In this document: positions 9,892-18,886 of the stretch, in pieces
Layout: each line of letters begins with the position of its first letter
Numbering within the stretch: the first letter of the stretch is position 1
Source: Hyphomonadaceae bacterium JAD_PAG50586_4
Lineage (GTDB): Bacteria; Pseudomonadota; Alphaproteobacteria; Caulobacterales; Aquidulcibacteraceae
Length of the DNA stretch: 64,000 nucleotides
Direction: 5' to 3'
Assembly (NCBI GenBank): GCA_023242925.1
Contig: CP096134.1
Span: 2,561,501 to 2,625,500 of the forward strand
Position numbers and translations under genes: made by a program
Notes under the pieces: model-generated
What the model was told of the DNA's origin: nothing
Databases searched by the model: none
The model's input: only the letters and a program-made list of their open reading frames with translations

Positions 9892-10713
9892 ATGACCGAT
9901 CCATCCGATTGCCTTGGCACCTGGCTTCAAGCGGGCTGCGGGCGCATTCCTTGGCGCGCCGCGCTGGAATGGACCCGCCTCGACCTTCAAGCCGATGCGA
10001 CAGCGCTGGCACACGCAAGTCCCGGCCAAAGGTGGCGCCTCGATAGCGTAGGCCCGGGCGCTGGCGCCTTGGCGACGGCGTTTCATGCTGCGATGGCAAG
10101 CGCTGCGCCCGCACTTAGCGATCGAGGCTTGGGCGATCGGGGCTTGGGCGAGCTGGCCGTTGGCGAGCTCACCGCCATCCCTGTTGACGAGCACACTTAT
10201 CTGGCGGCTTGGCGCGCGCGTGCTGGACGGTCGCTTGAAGCTTACGCCCAGCCGATCAACGCGGCCTTACTGGCGCGCAGCTTTGCGCCTCAAACCAGTA
10301 TGCTTGACGCGCTTCCCTTCGCTGCGGCTCTGGTCGACGCAGAGCTCTGCGTCACATCCTATAATGTCCGCGCCGGGGCGTTGTTTGAAACCGGCCAATC
10401 CATTTGGTTGCACCATGGCCGCTTGGCGCTGGCCCAAACTGGCGACGCCCAGAGCCTGCACGCGTGCGTGACGCGCGCGCTCATGGACGCGTGTTGCGGC
10501 AGGCCTCACTTGACGCGCATCGGCTATGGTCGAGCCCGCTATCCGGTTGCGGCCCTGCACGCGCCCGAGCCGGGCGCGTGCCTCATCCTTATCGTCGACC
10601 GCGAAGAGCAAATGCGCGCGCTCTGGCGCGGCATAACCGATCTGGACGCAAGCGAATTGCATCTGGCTAGCGCCATTCTCGCGGGCCCAGAGGCGGCCCG
10701 CACCTTATTCTGA
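9892..10713 (+). CDS. LuxR-type regulator-like protein lacking the DNA-binding domain
   Basis: The central part (LPFAAALVDAELCVTSYNVR, then a short DGRLAL-like turn) resembles the PAS-like sensor domain found in many alphaproteobacterial LuxR-type regulators. The end (DLDASELHLASAILAGPEA) matches the first helix of a LuxR-type DNA-binding domain and then stops, so the recognition helix is missing. The start at 9892 is preferred because the earlier ATG at 9808 lies inside the palindrome; no clear ribosome binding site is visible for either. It converges with the methyltransferase gene 10 bp away. It is either a truncated regulator or a frameshifted one whose tail has been lost. Confidence 0.6.
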   Translation: MTDPSDCLGTWLQAGCGRIPWRAALEWTRLDLQADATALAHASPGQRWRLDSVGPGAGALATAFHAAMASAAPALSDRGLGDRGLGELAVGELTAIPVDEHTYLAAWRARAGRSLEAYAQPINAALLARSFAPQTSMLDALPFAAALVDAELCVTSYNVRAGALFETGQSIWLHHGRLALAQTGDAQSLHACVTRALMDACCGRPHLTRIGYGRARYPVAALHAPEPGACLILIVDREEQMRALWRGITDLDASELHLASAILAGPEAARTLF

Positions 10714-10722
10714 AGCAGCGCG

Positions 10723-11511
10723 TCACGACATCGTTTGCGCCAACGCACGCGCCATCAACGCCTGGCGCGCCGGCGCAGGTTTGGGTGCAAAGAGCGCCGG
10801 CACAAAGAGCGTCGTCTCTTGGGCAATCTCGGCGCAGCCCAATCGATCAAGCCTCACATGCTCAATGCGCGCAGGCTCTTGAGCGCAACACGCCGCTTCA
10901 TAAAGCACCACGTCGTGGTCGCCAGGATAGATTTCTTGCAGCGCCGCCGCCAACGCCGTCAACGCGCCAGCACGCGAACAAAAACCGCTTTGCGCCGCCT
11001 CATCCACCACCGCCGGCTGCCAAAGAATGAGCGGTGCGCACACATCAATGGCGCGCGCATGCACGAAAAAATCGCGCGCCTCATAGCTCTGCACCCCGCG
11101 CCCGCCCGGATCGACGCCCAGATCGGCATAGAGGCAATCCTCGGCCGATACGCCAGGCAGCATCATAACCACCAAGCCCTCGGCGTGCGCGCGCGTGCGC
11201 GCCATGTGCGAAGGCGACACAAACACGCCCGGATGACCGTAAAACGCCGCGCACACGCGCATGCCTTGGCGCACCGGCGCCAACATCGCCTCGGCCATCG
11301 CTTCATACGCATCCAGACGCGTGGAATGGCCAGCATAATGATCTTGCAACGAGTGTGTATTGGCGTTCTGCGCACATACCCACGCCAACATGTCGGGCTC
11401 GCCAGCCTGAGCGAACACCACGTCTGCGACCTTGAGTGCGGCCAGCGCCTCCAGCGTGCACTGGCCGGGATGGAGACCAAGCCCCACCAGCAAAAGACAA
11501 CCCTTGTGCAT
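10723..11511 (-). CDS. Borosin-type peptide backbone alpha-N-methyltransferase (TP-methylase fold)
   Basis: The 262-residue protein is a SAM-dependent enzyme of the tetrapyrrole-methylase fold, close to the borosin methyltransferases (OphMA, SonM). Diagnostic stretches are AAFYGHPGVFVSPSH (residues ~88-102), MLPGVSAEDCLYADLGVDPG (~116-135), SYEARDFFV and LILWQ. The active-site pattern R-x3-Y (RLDAY) and the Tyr of FYGHPG match catalytic positions of OphMA. It lacks the fused C-terminal core peptide of fungal borosins, so it would act in trans on a separate precursor, as in split borosins. AGGA lies about 9 bases before the ATG. It is last in a four-gene leftward operon. Confidence 0.85.
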   Translation of the reverse strand: MHKGCLLLVGLGLHPGQCTLEALAALKVADVVFAQAGEPDMLAWVCAQNANTHSLQDHYAGHSTRLDAYEAMAEAMLAPVRQGMRVCAAFYGHPGVFVSPSHMARTRAHAEGLVVMMLPGVSAEDCLYADLGVDPGGRGVQSYEARDFFVHARAIDVCAPLILWQPAVVDEAAQSGFCSRAGALTALAAALQEIYPGDHDVVLYEAACCAQEPARIEHVRLDRLGCAEIAQETTLFVPALFAPKPAPARQALMARALAQTMS

Positions 11512-11542
11512 GATTTTTGTCCTGTTTGGATTGAAGCAAGGC

Positions 11543-11573
11543 GCCGGCGCCGACCTTTGAGATCAGCGCCGGC
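11543..11573 (-). promoter_or_regulatory. Stem-loop between precursor and methyltransferase genes
   Basis: A perfect 8-bp stem (GCCGGCGC at 11543-11550 with GCGCCGGC at 11566-11573) encloses a 15-base loop. No U-tract follows. Such stems between precursor and enzyme genes often lower downstream expression; this role is inferred. Confidence 0.45.
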
Positions 11574-11584
11574 CCCGAGCCGCT

Positions 11585-11753
11585 TTAGCGCTGCTCTATC
11601 ATCGCGTGCACGATTTTGGCGCCGGCGCTGCGGCGTGCACGATCTTGGGCGCGGGCGCCTCTTGGCGCACGCGCCGGCTGGCCCCGCGCGCGCGAGCTTT
11701 TCAGCACGCGCGAACGGATCAAGCGCATGAAGGTGCGAACTCGTCATATCCAT
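11585..11753 (-). CDS. Candidate split-borosin precursor peptide with tandem core repeat (two frameshifts)
   Basis: An ATG at 11753 follows a good ribosome binding site (AGAGAGAAAGG) 13 bp after the oxidase stop. The frame starts MDMTSSHLHALDPFARAEKL. Adding one G in the run near 11690 and one A in the run near 11614 gives 56 residues ending at the stop at 11585-11587. The repaired C-terminal half carries two nearly identical units, APAPKIVHA and APAPKIVHA, followed by MIEQR. The DNA copies are 11632-11658 (27 nt) and 11603-11628 (26 nt); the one-base length difference is direct evidence for the second indel. A leader plus repeated core placed directly before a borosin methyltransferase is what a split-borosin precursor would look like. 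Unrepaired, the frame runs on as Arg/Pro-rich low-complexity sequence. Confidence 0.6.
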
Positions 11754-11766
11754 TGCCTTTCTCTCT

Positions 11767-13230
11767 TCACATCTCGAACGTGACTTCACTGCGCGCCCAA
11801 TGGGGTCGCGCCAGGCCGAAATGCCGTTCGAGCACCATTTCGGCCGAACTCAACGCGCCCTCCACCCAACCTTGCGGGACTGCGAACGCCTCCCCGCAGA
11901 TGAAGAGCGGCGCCCCGGCTTGGGGCTGACGCATACGCGCGCGCACGCCATCGCAATCAGCGCTGATCGCCCAGGCATGCCAGGCCGCGCCTTCACCCCT
12001 ACGCGACCAATCGATGAACCACGCGGCTTTGGGCGCTGCAGCGTTTGGCCCGAACACGCGTGCGAGCTCGTTCATCGCCGCTTCGCACGCCCGCGCATCC
12101 GCGGGTCCATCGCTGCTGAGGCTCATACCCCGCCAAAACCCTGCGGCCTCGCCATCGCTAAAACTGGTCAAGACACAATCGCCAGCGCGCGGCGCTTCCA
12201 AGAAAAGCTGCGCTAGGGGCGCATGCGTGGTGAAGACCTCCATCGAAAGCGGCGCCGGGGCTAGAGGCCAGCAACGACGCGCGAAGCTCAAAACGAGCTT
12301 GCAGGCGTCAATTTCACGCACCGCCGCGCACCCAGAGCGCACGATCGCGCCCATCGCCGCATCTGAAAATGAAACCGCCTCCAGCGACGCGGGCGGACAC
12401 GTCAAGATCACCGCATCGGCGTGATAAGACACCCGCGCGTCGCCACTGCGGCGAAACTCGAGCGTTGCCCCACACTGATGTGTCGCCACGCGCTCGAGTT
12501 TGTGCTGCATGTGATAGGCGACCAAATTGACGGTCCGGGCGTGCAAACCCGCAGCGAGCGCTGAAAACCCACCGCGCAAACGAAACTGCCGCTGCAACGG
12601 CTGGGTCTCCCACAGCAGGGTGAAGATTGCCGCATGCGCTTGGGTGTTGGCCACGACAGAGCCCAGCCCGACGCTGTCGCGAACAAAGGCATAAGCCTCA
12701 GGTCCAATCGTGCGCGCGATGAGATTCCAAAATCCCCATTCGCAAAGCGCGCGCCCGTCCAGCACACACAAGCTCAGATAGCGCCACAGCGCATCCGGCT
12801 GACGCCAAAACCGGCGATAAAGCGGAGCGACCTCGCCAATGATATCGAACAAGAGCGCATAAGCGTCGCAGCCTTCACGCACAGATCCCAGATCATAAGC
12901 CGCGCGCACGGGGCCTGGATCTGCGCCGACGCTGTACACATTGCGCAATTTGTAGCCTGCGCGCACGACATGAAGCGGCTCACGCGCTAGGCCAAGCTCT
13001 GCGCAGATCCCGTTCACCAATGGATGCGCGTCGCTAAAACTCAACGCGCCCAGAGCGATGGGCGACGCCCGATCGTCAAAGCCTCGATCATGCATGCGTC
13101 CGCCCAAGCGCGCGCGCGCTTCAAACACGCGCACATTGGCAAAGCCCGCTTGGCTCAAGCGATAGGCGAGGTAAAGTCCGCTTGCGCCGGCGCCGATAAT
13201 GGCAATCGATTGTGTAGGCGAGATCGACAT
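11767..13230 (-). CDS. FAD-dependent amine oxidase family protein
   Basis: The 487-residue protein has an N-terminal dinucleotide-binding motif (IIGAGASGLYLAYRL, residues ~10-24), the GGR motif that follows it (ARLGGRM), and a C-terminal FAD motif (PLFICGEAFAVPQGWVEGAL), all typical of the flavin amine oxidase/monoamine oxidase family. Family members oxidise amines or amino acids. The gene ends 13 bp before the precursor gene, so it is very likely in the same operon. An oxidation of the methylated peptide, for example at the Lys in each core repeat, is possible but is only an inference. No signal peptide is seen. Confidence 0.85.
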   Translation of the reverse strand: MSISPTQSIAIIGAGASGLYLAYRLSQAGFANVRVFEARARLGGRMHDRGFDDRASPIALGALSFSDAHPLVNGICAELGLAREPLHVVRAGYKLRNVYSVGADPGPVRAAYDLGSVREGCDAYALLFDIIGEVAPLYRRFWRQPDALWRYLSLCVLDGRALCEWGFWNLIARTIGPEAYAFVRDSVGLGSVVANTQAHAAIFTLLWETQPLQRQFRLRGGFSALAAGLHARTVNLVAYHMQHKLERVATHQCGATLEFRRSGDARVSYHADAVILTCPPASLEAVSFSDAAMGAIVRSGCAAVREIDACKLVLSFARRCWPLAPAPLSMEVFTTHAPLAQLFLEAPRAGDCVLTSFSDGEAAGFWRGMSLSSDGPADARACEAAMNELARVFGPNAAAPKAAWFIDWSRRGEGAAWHAWAISADCDGVRARMRQPQAGAPLFICGEAFAVPQGWVEGALSSAEMVLERHFGLARPHWARSEVTFEM

Positions 13231-13343
13231 GCGTTTGGGCTCCGTCCTTGAAAAGACGTGCGCGGCGCAAGCGTGCGGTCTTCACCCTTGGCGCGGCGCA
13301 CAAGGGCAAGCTCAAACGCTCTGTTGAAAATCAAACCTGGCGG

Positions 13344-14574
13344 CTAAAGCGTCGCTTCAGCCAAAACGCGCGCGTTAACGCGCGTGCTTAGAAAAAGCGC
13401 GCACGCCGCAACCAAACAAAGCGCGCCAGCCAGCACAAAAAAGGCGCGATAATCGCCAAAGACATCATGCATCACGCCTGCAACAATTCCACCGAGCGCC
13501 ACAAACACGCCGAACACCAAGCTCAGCGCACCCGAAATGGCGCCGAACTGGGCCACGCCAAAATAACGCGCGGTGAAGAACCCCAAAAGTCGCTCTCAGC
13601 GCTTTGTGCGCAGGCGATCAGCGACAGCGCCACGATGAGGGCAAACCCAGGCGCGGCCGGCCAAGCCAGGATAAGGCAGCCCCCACTGGCGCCAAAAACG
13701 CCGCCAGCCCCAGCCAGCCGGGCTCCACCCGATCGAGCAGGAATCCAACGCCCAAACGCGCGACGATCGTCACCACGCCCAGTAACGCGCCCACCCAGGC
13801 CGCGCGTGCGGGATCAAATCCGGTCTCAGTCAAGAAAGGCTGCGTGTGCGCGGCCACGCCAAAGAGCGCGGTACCGCCTGCGGAAAAACACAGCGCCAGC
13901 AACCAAAACCGCAGATCGCCCAAAGCGCCCAAAACCGCATGCCACGCGCGCGACGATTGCGCCGGCCGATCACGTGTACGGGGCGCGCCAGCACCCAGCA
14001 GCGCAAAAGCCGCAGCGCCAATTGCTAAAGCCGCACCCGCCAACATCAGATAGGCGACGCGCCAACCGAACGTTTCGATCACATATTGGGTCAGCGGCAA
14101 CATGAACGCCGCCAGCGCCGTCGAGCCGCTGAGACAAATGGAGAGCGCAAATCCCCGCCTCTTGTCGAAATGCGCCACAACCACGCGGGAATAGATCAGC
14201 GGCGAGGTCGCCGGGGCGGCGATCAAAGCGACAAAGCCAAGCACTGCAAAATAGAGTCTGATGTCGCCATCGAGTGAAGCCAGCGCCACATAGGCCCCCG
14301 CAAAACCCAGCGCTCCAACGGCCACAAAAACCCGCGCCGCGACGCGATCGGCCGCCACACCGATCAGAGGCGCCATCAATCCCATGCCGAGCAGGATGGC
14401 GCTGGAGAGCGCAATGTCGCCGCGCCGCCATCCGAACGCGGCCTCGAGCGGATGCACAAAAAGACCGCCCAACAATACGAACATGGCGACGCCGCCGCCC
14501 CAGGCGAGGGTGGCGCCCGCCAGCACCAGCACTTGGCGCGATCGCGCCCGCCAAACCGCACCCGATATTTGCAT
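13344..14574 (-). CDS. MFS transporter (two frameshifts)
   Basis: Repairing two single-base deletions near 13675 and 13587 (a T run) gives 410 residues with about 12 hydrophobic segments. The N-terminal half shows LAGATLAWGGGVAMFVLLGG and the loop DRVAARVF; HFDKRRGFAL between helices is typical of the MFS. The fold resembles monocarboxylate/oxalate-type MFS carriers. The start at 14574 is chosen because the sequence upstream is Arg-rich and not conserved-looking. As first gene of the putative borosin operon it may export the product or import a precursor. Confidence 0.75.
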
Positions 14575-14728
14575 GCGCCCCAAACCCGTCGTCCATCCCG
14601 CGCGCCAGCGCGCACCCCGCGCCCGCCCGCACCTCGCAACGTGAAATATTACACATGGCGGGCGCTGCGCGTGAGGTGTTTGCTGCACCCTGCCTCGCTT
14701 CGGCGACCACACTTGGACTCAACGCCTC

Positions 14729-14984
14729 ATGAGCGATACCCCAGCTCCAAATTGCGCCCAATCCACGAACGAAACCAGCGCGGATCTGATCGAGCAAGGT
14801 CTCCATCGAAACGAAGCGGCCGCGGTCGGGATCGTCGGTCTGGTGCGCGCGGCCCAAGCCGCCGCGCATAGTCTCTACGCCTGCGATCTCGCAGACATAT
14901 CTGGAATTGTTAGACGCCCTCGCAATGGCCGAAATTAGCGCGCTTCGCCTGCTTGCCGAAGAGACCCATATCGGCAGCTGCTGA
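14729..14984 (+). CDS. Small helical hypothetical protein (one frameshift)
   Basis: The frame begins MSDTPAPNCAQSTNETSADL and is strongly helical. Dropping one base near 14895 continues it as YLELLDALAMAEISALRLLA and ends HIGSC at the stop 14982-14984, giving 84 residues. It diverges from the MFS gene with 154 bp between. No family recognised. It may be linked to the borosin locus by position only. Confidence 0.45.
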
Positions 14985-15105
14985 GGCCGCGCCGCTCAGC
15001 GGTCGCGCCAAAATTGACGCAATTGCATAGCGCCGGGTGAGATGGCCATCGCCCGCGCCTCCTCTCCATCACAGCGGCAATTGCGCTATCACATCCGCCC
15101 AGGCG

Positions 15106-15591
15106 CTGGTGCCGTTCGAATATGAGCGCGAGACGGGTTTGAGCGTATCCGTCGATCATACGGGCGCCTTGTCGGCGTTTCGCGAGCCTTCAAAGCCGAT
15201 GCCGATTGAGAGTGTTCCAATCCATGGCATCTTTGACGACAGGGTCGACAGGGCATGTGACCGATGAAGCCCAAGTGCGCGCGATCGTGGCGCCGGCGCA
15301 TATCGTCTTGGCGCACAATAATGCGGGCTTTGGGCGGCCGATGGTGGAAAAGCACTGGCCGGTGTTTGAGGACAAGCACTGGGCCTGTTCGCTGGAAGAG
15401 ATCGATTGGCGTGCAGAAGGCTTGGGATCGGCCAAGCTCGATTATCTCTCATGGGCCAGAGGCTGGTTTCATGAAGGCCATCGCGCTTTGATTGATGCGG
15501 AAGACGCGCTCGTTCATTTGACCTTGCCCCTGCCCGTTTCAGGCAGGGTGGCGTTGGACGCTTTATTGGCCAATGCTGGCGTCTTCGAGAG
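15106..15591 (+). pseudogene. Remnant of a 3'-5' exonuclease (DNA polymerase III epsilon/DEDD type)
   Basis: Pieces in two frames match one DEDD-family exonuclease. The first (15106-15260) reads FEYERETGLSV and IPIHGI-like sequence. The second (from about 15265) reads HIVLAHNNAGFGRPMVEKHW, WACSLEEIDW and GHRALIDAED, the last covering the conserved His and Asp of the third exonuclease motif. The N-terminal Asp-Glu motif is not found upstream, so besides at least one frameshift the gene has lost its 5' end. It is likely inactive. Confidence 0.6.
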
Positions 15592-15717
15592 TGTCGGCGG
15601 GGTGAGAGCGAACGTTGTGTATTTTAGGCGTCGCCCGCGCGCTGCGCGCGAGCACGCGCCCTCGTGCTGCGCACAAAAAATTGGCGGGGCCAACGCTTTA
15701 AATCCCACTCTTGCCGA

Positions 15718-17340
15718 TCACTGGCAGCCCGGCGCTGACTCCGGCAGGATCGGCGCGATGACGCCGACATTCCAGTTCCAGGTGACGCGACGGGCGCGTC
15801 GGCGGCACACGACGGCTTCGTGAATTTCGTAACCGTTCGGAGGCCCGACACGCATTCGCGCTGCATCCTCGAACGCCATGTATGAACGATCTAGACCGTA
15901 TGGCCGCCACGCCTCCTCTCCCTCGGCCCCCGGCACGCCGTTGCGCGCAAACGTCGTCCAATAGCTCAGCATCGCGTCGGAGAGACGCTGCTCTTCAGCG
16001 TTTTGCGGTATGACTGGCCAATAGCGCGGCGTGGCGCCGATCGTGCCGAACACAAACGGAATTTCGGCGGCGTGAAAAGCGCGAAATCCCGCCTCATCGG
16101 CGGCAGGATAGCCATGGTCGAAATAATAGAGAAAAGAGACCGCACCGATTTCCGCCTGTTTGGCCGCCAATCGCTCAGCGGTCCAGCCGTACATGGCGTC
16201 GCGCGTCGCAGCCAGCATGCTCTCTGAGATATCGTCAGCTGGATATTGAGCAAGAAAGGCCTCGGCGAGATCGCCGTAGCGGGTGCGAATTTCTCTTGTG
16301 TAGGATGAAGCGTCCGCGGGCGCTGGCGCCAGCAAGAAGCGAAGCGACCGTATCTCCCCTTCGTTAAAGCCTGTCAGCACCGGCACGCGCGCCTGTTCAC
16401 CGCGATCAAAGGTGTCGACAAGCTGACGCGGCAGCGTTCGGCCATCGACGACACCCAATGGAAAATATCCACTGCCCCTGACGCCCTCGACGATCGCCTG
16501 CGCGTCCATGGCGCGCAGGCCGTCCAGAGCAACGGCCCCGAGGTGCGATGCGAGGTGGGCGCCCATCGTCTCCGCTGCGGGCCAGTCCGCGTATGAACTG
16601 CTCCTGAGCTCCGGCATTGTGATCATGTAGCCGCTTTGCGCGATGGCGCGATGGAACAAGCCACGCGCCTCAGGCGCGGCCATCAAATACATGACGCTCA
16701 GCGCACCTGCGGATTCCCCCGCAATCGTGATGTTGCCTAGATCGCCGCCGAACGCGCCGATATTGCGGCGCACCCATCGCAACGCTTCAATCTGATCCAT
16801 CAGGCCGTAATTGCCAGAGACGTGCGCGCGCGATTCAGCGCTGAGTTCGGGATGCGCGAGCCAGCCCAACACGCCCAGCCGATAATTGATCGAAACCACG
16901 ATGATTCCGCGCTCAGCAAAGCGCGATCCATCAAAAATCGGGTCACTGCCGGATCCGTTCAGCAACGACCCGCCGTGAATCCAAAACAGCACCGGCGCAT
17001 GGCGTGCGTTGCGCGGCGCCCAAATGTTGAGAAAGAGGCAATCCTCACTCGTAGCGGCGTAGTCAAAAAACGGCGAGGCCGGCTGCACGCACGCGGGGCC
17101 GAACTGGCTTGCGTCGCGGAGGCCGCGCCAGCGCGGCATTCGGGCAGGCGGGCGCCAACGCAAATCCCCTAGAGGCGCGCGCGCATAAGCAATGCCGCGG
17201 AATATCTCAACCTCGCCAACCGCAAGGCCCTGCACTCTGCCCGCCGGCGCATCGACGATCGGCCCTTCCTCGGCGGACGCGGGTGGCGCGAACGCAATCA
17301 CCGCGAACATCATCAGGACCTGGATAAGTCGTCGCATCAT
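15718..17340 (-). CDS. Type B carboxylesterase, secreted
   Basis: The ATG at 17340 has GGAGCGAGG just upstream; a longer frame to 17391 exists but lacks such a site. A signal peptide covers residues 1-24 (ends PPASA). The catalytic Ser is in GESAG at residue ~210; the Glu is probably in TGFNEGEI and the His in AFHAAEIPFVFG. SEDCLFLNIW and WIHGGSL (oxyanion hole) are also family marks. Length (540 residues) is normal for the family. It hydrolyses carboxylic esters in the periplasm or outside. It lies 74 bp after a sugar-type transporter and a serine hydrolase on the same strand, suggesting one catabolic unit. Confidence 0.92.
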   Translation of the reverse strand: MMRRLIQVLMMFAVIAFAPPASAEEGPIVDAPAGRVQGLAVGEVEIFRGIAYARAPLGDLRWRPPARMPRWRGLRDASQFGPACVQPASPFFDYAATSEDCLFLNIWAPRNARHAPVLFWIHGGSLLNGSGSDPIFDGSRFAERGIIVVSINYRLGVLGWLAHPELSAESRAHVSGNYGLMDQIEALRWVRRNIGAFGGDLGNITIAGESAGALSVMYLMAAPEARGLFHRAIAQSGYMITMPELRSSSYADWPAAETMGAHLASHLGAVALDGLRAMDAQAIVEGVRGSGYFPLGVVDGRTLPRQLVDTFDRGEQARVPVLTGFNEGEIRSLRFLLAPAPADASSYTREIRTRYGDLAEAFLAQYPADDISESMLAATRDAMYGWTAERLAAKQAEIGAVSFLYYFDHGYPAADEAGFRAFHAAEIPFVFGTIGATPRYWPVIPQNAEEQRLSDAMLSYWTTFARNGVPGAEGEEAWRPYGLDRSYMAFEDAARMRVGPPNGYEIHEAVVCRRRARRVTWNWNVGVIAPILPESAPGCQ

Positions 17341-17414
17341 GTGCCTCGCTCCGGCCTCCATCTTGTCAGGTGTGTTGGGGCTTTTGTGCAACGATCATGT
17401 TTTACCGCCCACCC

Positions 17415-18886
17415 TCATTTGGCGGCGTTGCGCTGCCCAAGCGAGACGATGATCTCTGCGTGCCGCTTTCGCGTGAGATGATAGCCCAAGAGAAAAAGCG
17501 GCGAGACCGCCGCAAAGAGCGCAGGCAGCGGCCCCGATATGAGCGCCAACTTTTCCAAAACGTCAGCTGAAATTGTGACGTGCGGGCGTGATGCAAGATC
17601 GGTGGGAAAGCGGATGACGTCCAACGCGATCCCAGCGATCAAGCCCCCAAACCCGAGGCCGCCTTATAGGCCAGCGTCAGACCGGAAAAGAAGAGCCCCT
17701 CCCGCCGGACGCCGAAGAGATGCTCATGCTCATCTGCGGTATCGGCGAGCATGGACTGAAAGCCTACGCCGCCGATCATGATGGCAGTGCCGACCAATAA
17801 TCCGTTGATGAACAATACGACCAATGCAGCCGAAGGCGTCAACGATATCGGGCCGTAAAGTTGCAACAACGGCGGCCACATCATGAAGAGAGCGATGGCC
17901 AAGAACGCGCCGATTGCGAGTGTTCGCTTTTCGATATGACGCAGCGCGAAAGCACTGACCGGGCCGCCCAAGAGAGGGCCAAGCGTGCCGCTGAGCAAGA
18001 CCAGCTGGATCGCGCCCGTATCGAGATGCCAAAAATAGCGACTCGCATGCAAAGCCAAAGACACGCTCGCCGAGTAAGCCAGGAAATAGGTCAGCACCGT
18101 TCCAAAGAGCAGCAGAAAAGACCGGTTGCGGGAAAGCTCTACCATTTCTTTGAAGAAGCCGCTGAGAAAACCAGCCTGGTTCTTTTCCGGACCATGCAAT
18201 CGTGGCAACGCGCGTCGCACAGCGCCGATGGCGACAAGGCCCGCGATCAGCATCGCCGCAGCCGACACCCACGCATACGGCGCATAATTGCTGTGATCCA
18301 ACATCCCGTCGGCGCCGGACATAAAAACGCCAAGGCCGATGACAACGCCAAAGAGAATGCCCACGCTCTGGAAGGACAGTCGAAACGAGACGATACTCGC
18401 GCGCTCGCGATAATCATCGGTGACTTCAGCGCCGACCGCCGTGAATGGCAATACAAAACAAGAGAGGGAGAGGCGCAAGACAACGAGACAAATCGTAACG
18501 ACGATAAACTGGGTCGCCCCGCTCAAGTGAGCTGGAAGTGTGAACAATAATCCAAAGGCGCCGGCGAATGGCGCAAGACTCCAAATCATGAAAGGCAGAC
18601 GCCGTCCTTGACGCGCGCGCAGCCGATCGCTGGCCAGTCCAATGGCGGGGTCAGCGACCGCGTCGATCAGCAAAGCGATGAGTTTCGCCATCCCCGCCAT
18701 CGTCCCCGACATGCCGCACACAGCCGTCAGGTAGAACAGAAGGAAAAAGCCAAAACCCGCCGCGACGATTCCATCGGCCATTGCGCCGGCGCCGTACGAC
18801 GCCTTGAAGCCAAAGCTGAGCGGCGCACTCCGCGCAACTTTCGCGGCCGCTTCATCATGGCCGGCGTCTAAAGGCGCGCCGCTCAA
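17415..18886 (-). CDS. GPH-family (MelB-like) MFS symporter (one frameshift)
   Basis: Adding one base in the C run near 17643 joins the two frames into 490 residues. The protein begins with a soluble N-terminus and then shows LSFGFKASYGAGAMADGIVA, and DAVADPAIGLASDR, the signature loop of glycoside-pentoside-hexuronide:cation symporters. About 12 membrane segments are visible. The start codon overlaps the stop of the serine hydrolase (ATGA), so they are co-translated. Substrate unknown; neighbours suggest an ester- or glycoside-like compound. Confidence 0.83.

Noticed and set aside
10735..11730. Open frame of 331 codons antisense to the methyltransferase
   Set aside because: The product is Arg/His-rich low complexity with no motif, while the opposite strand encodes a recognisable enzyme.
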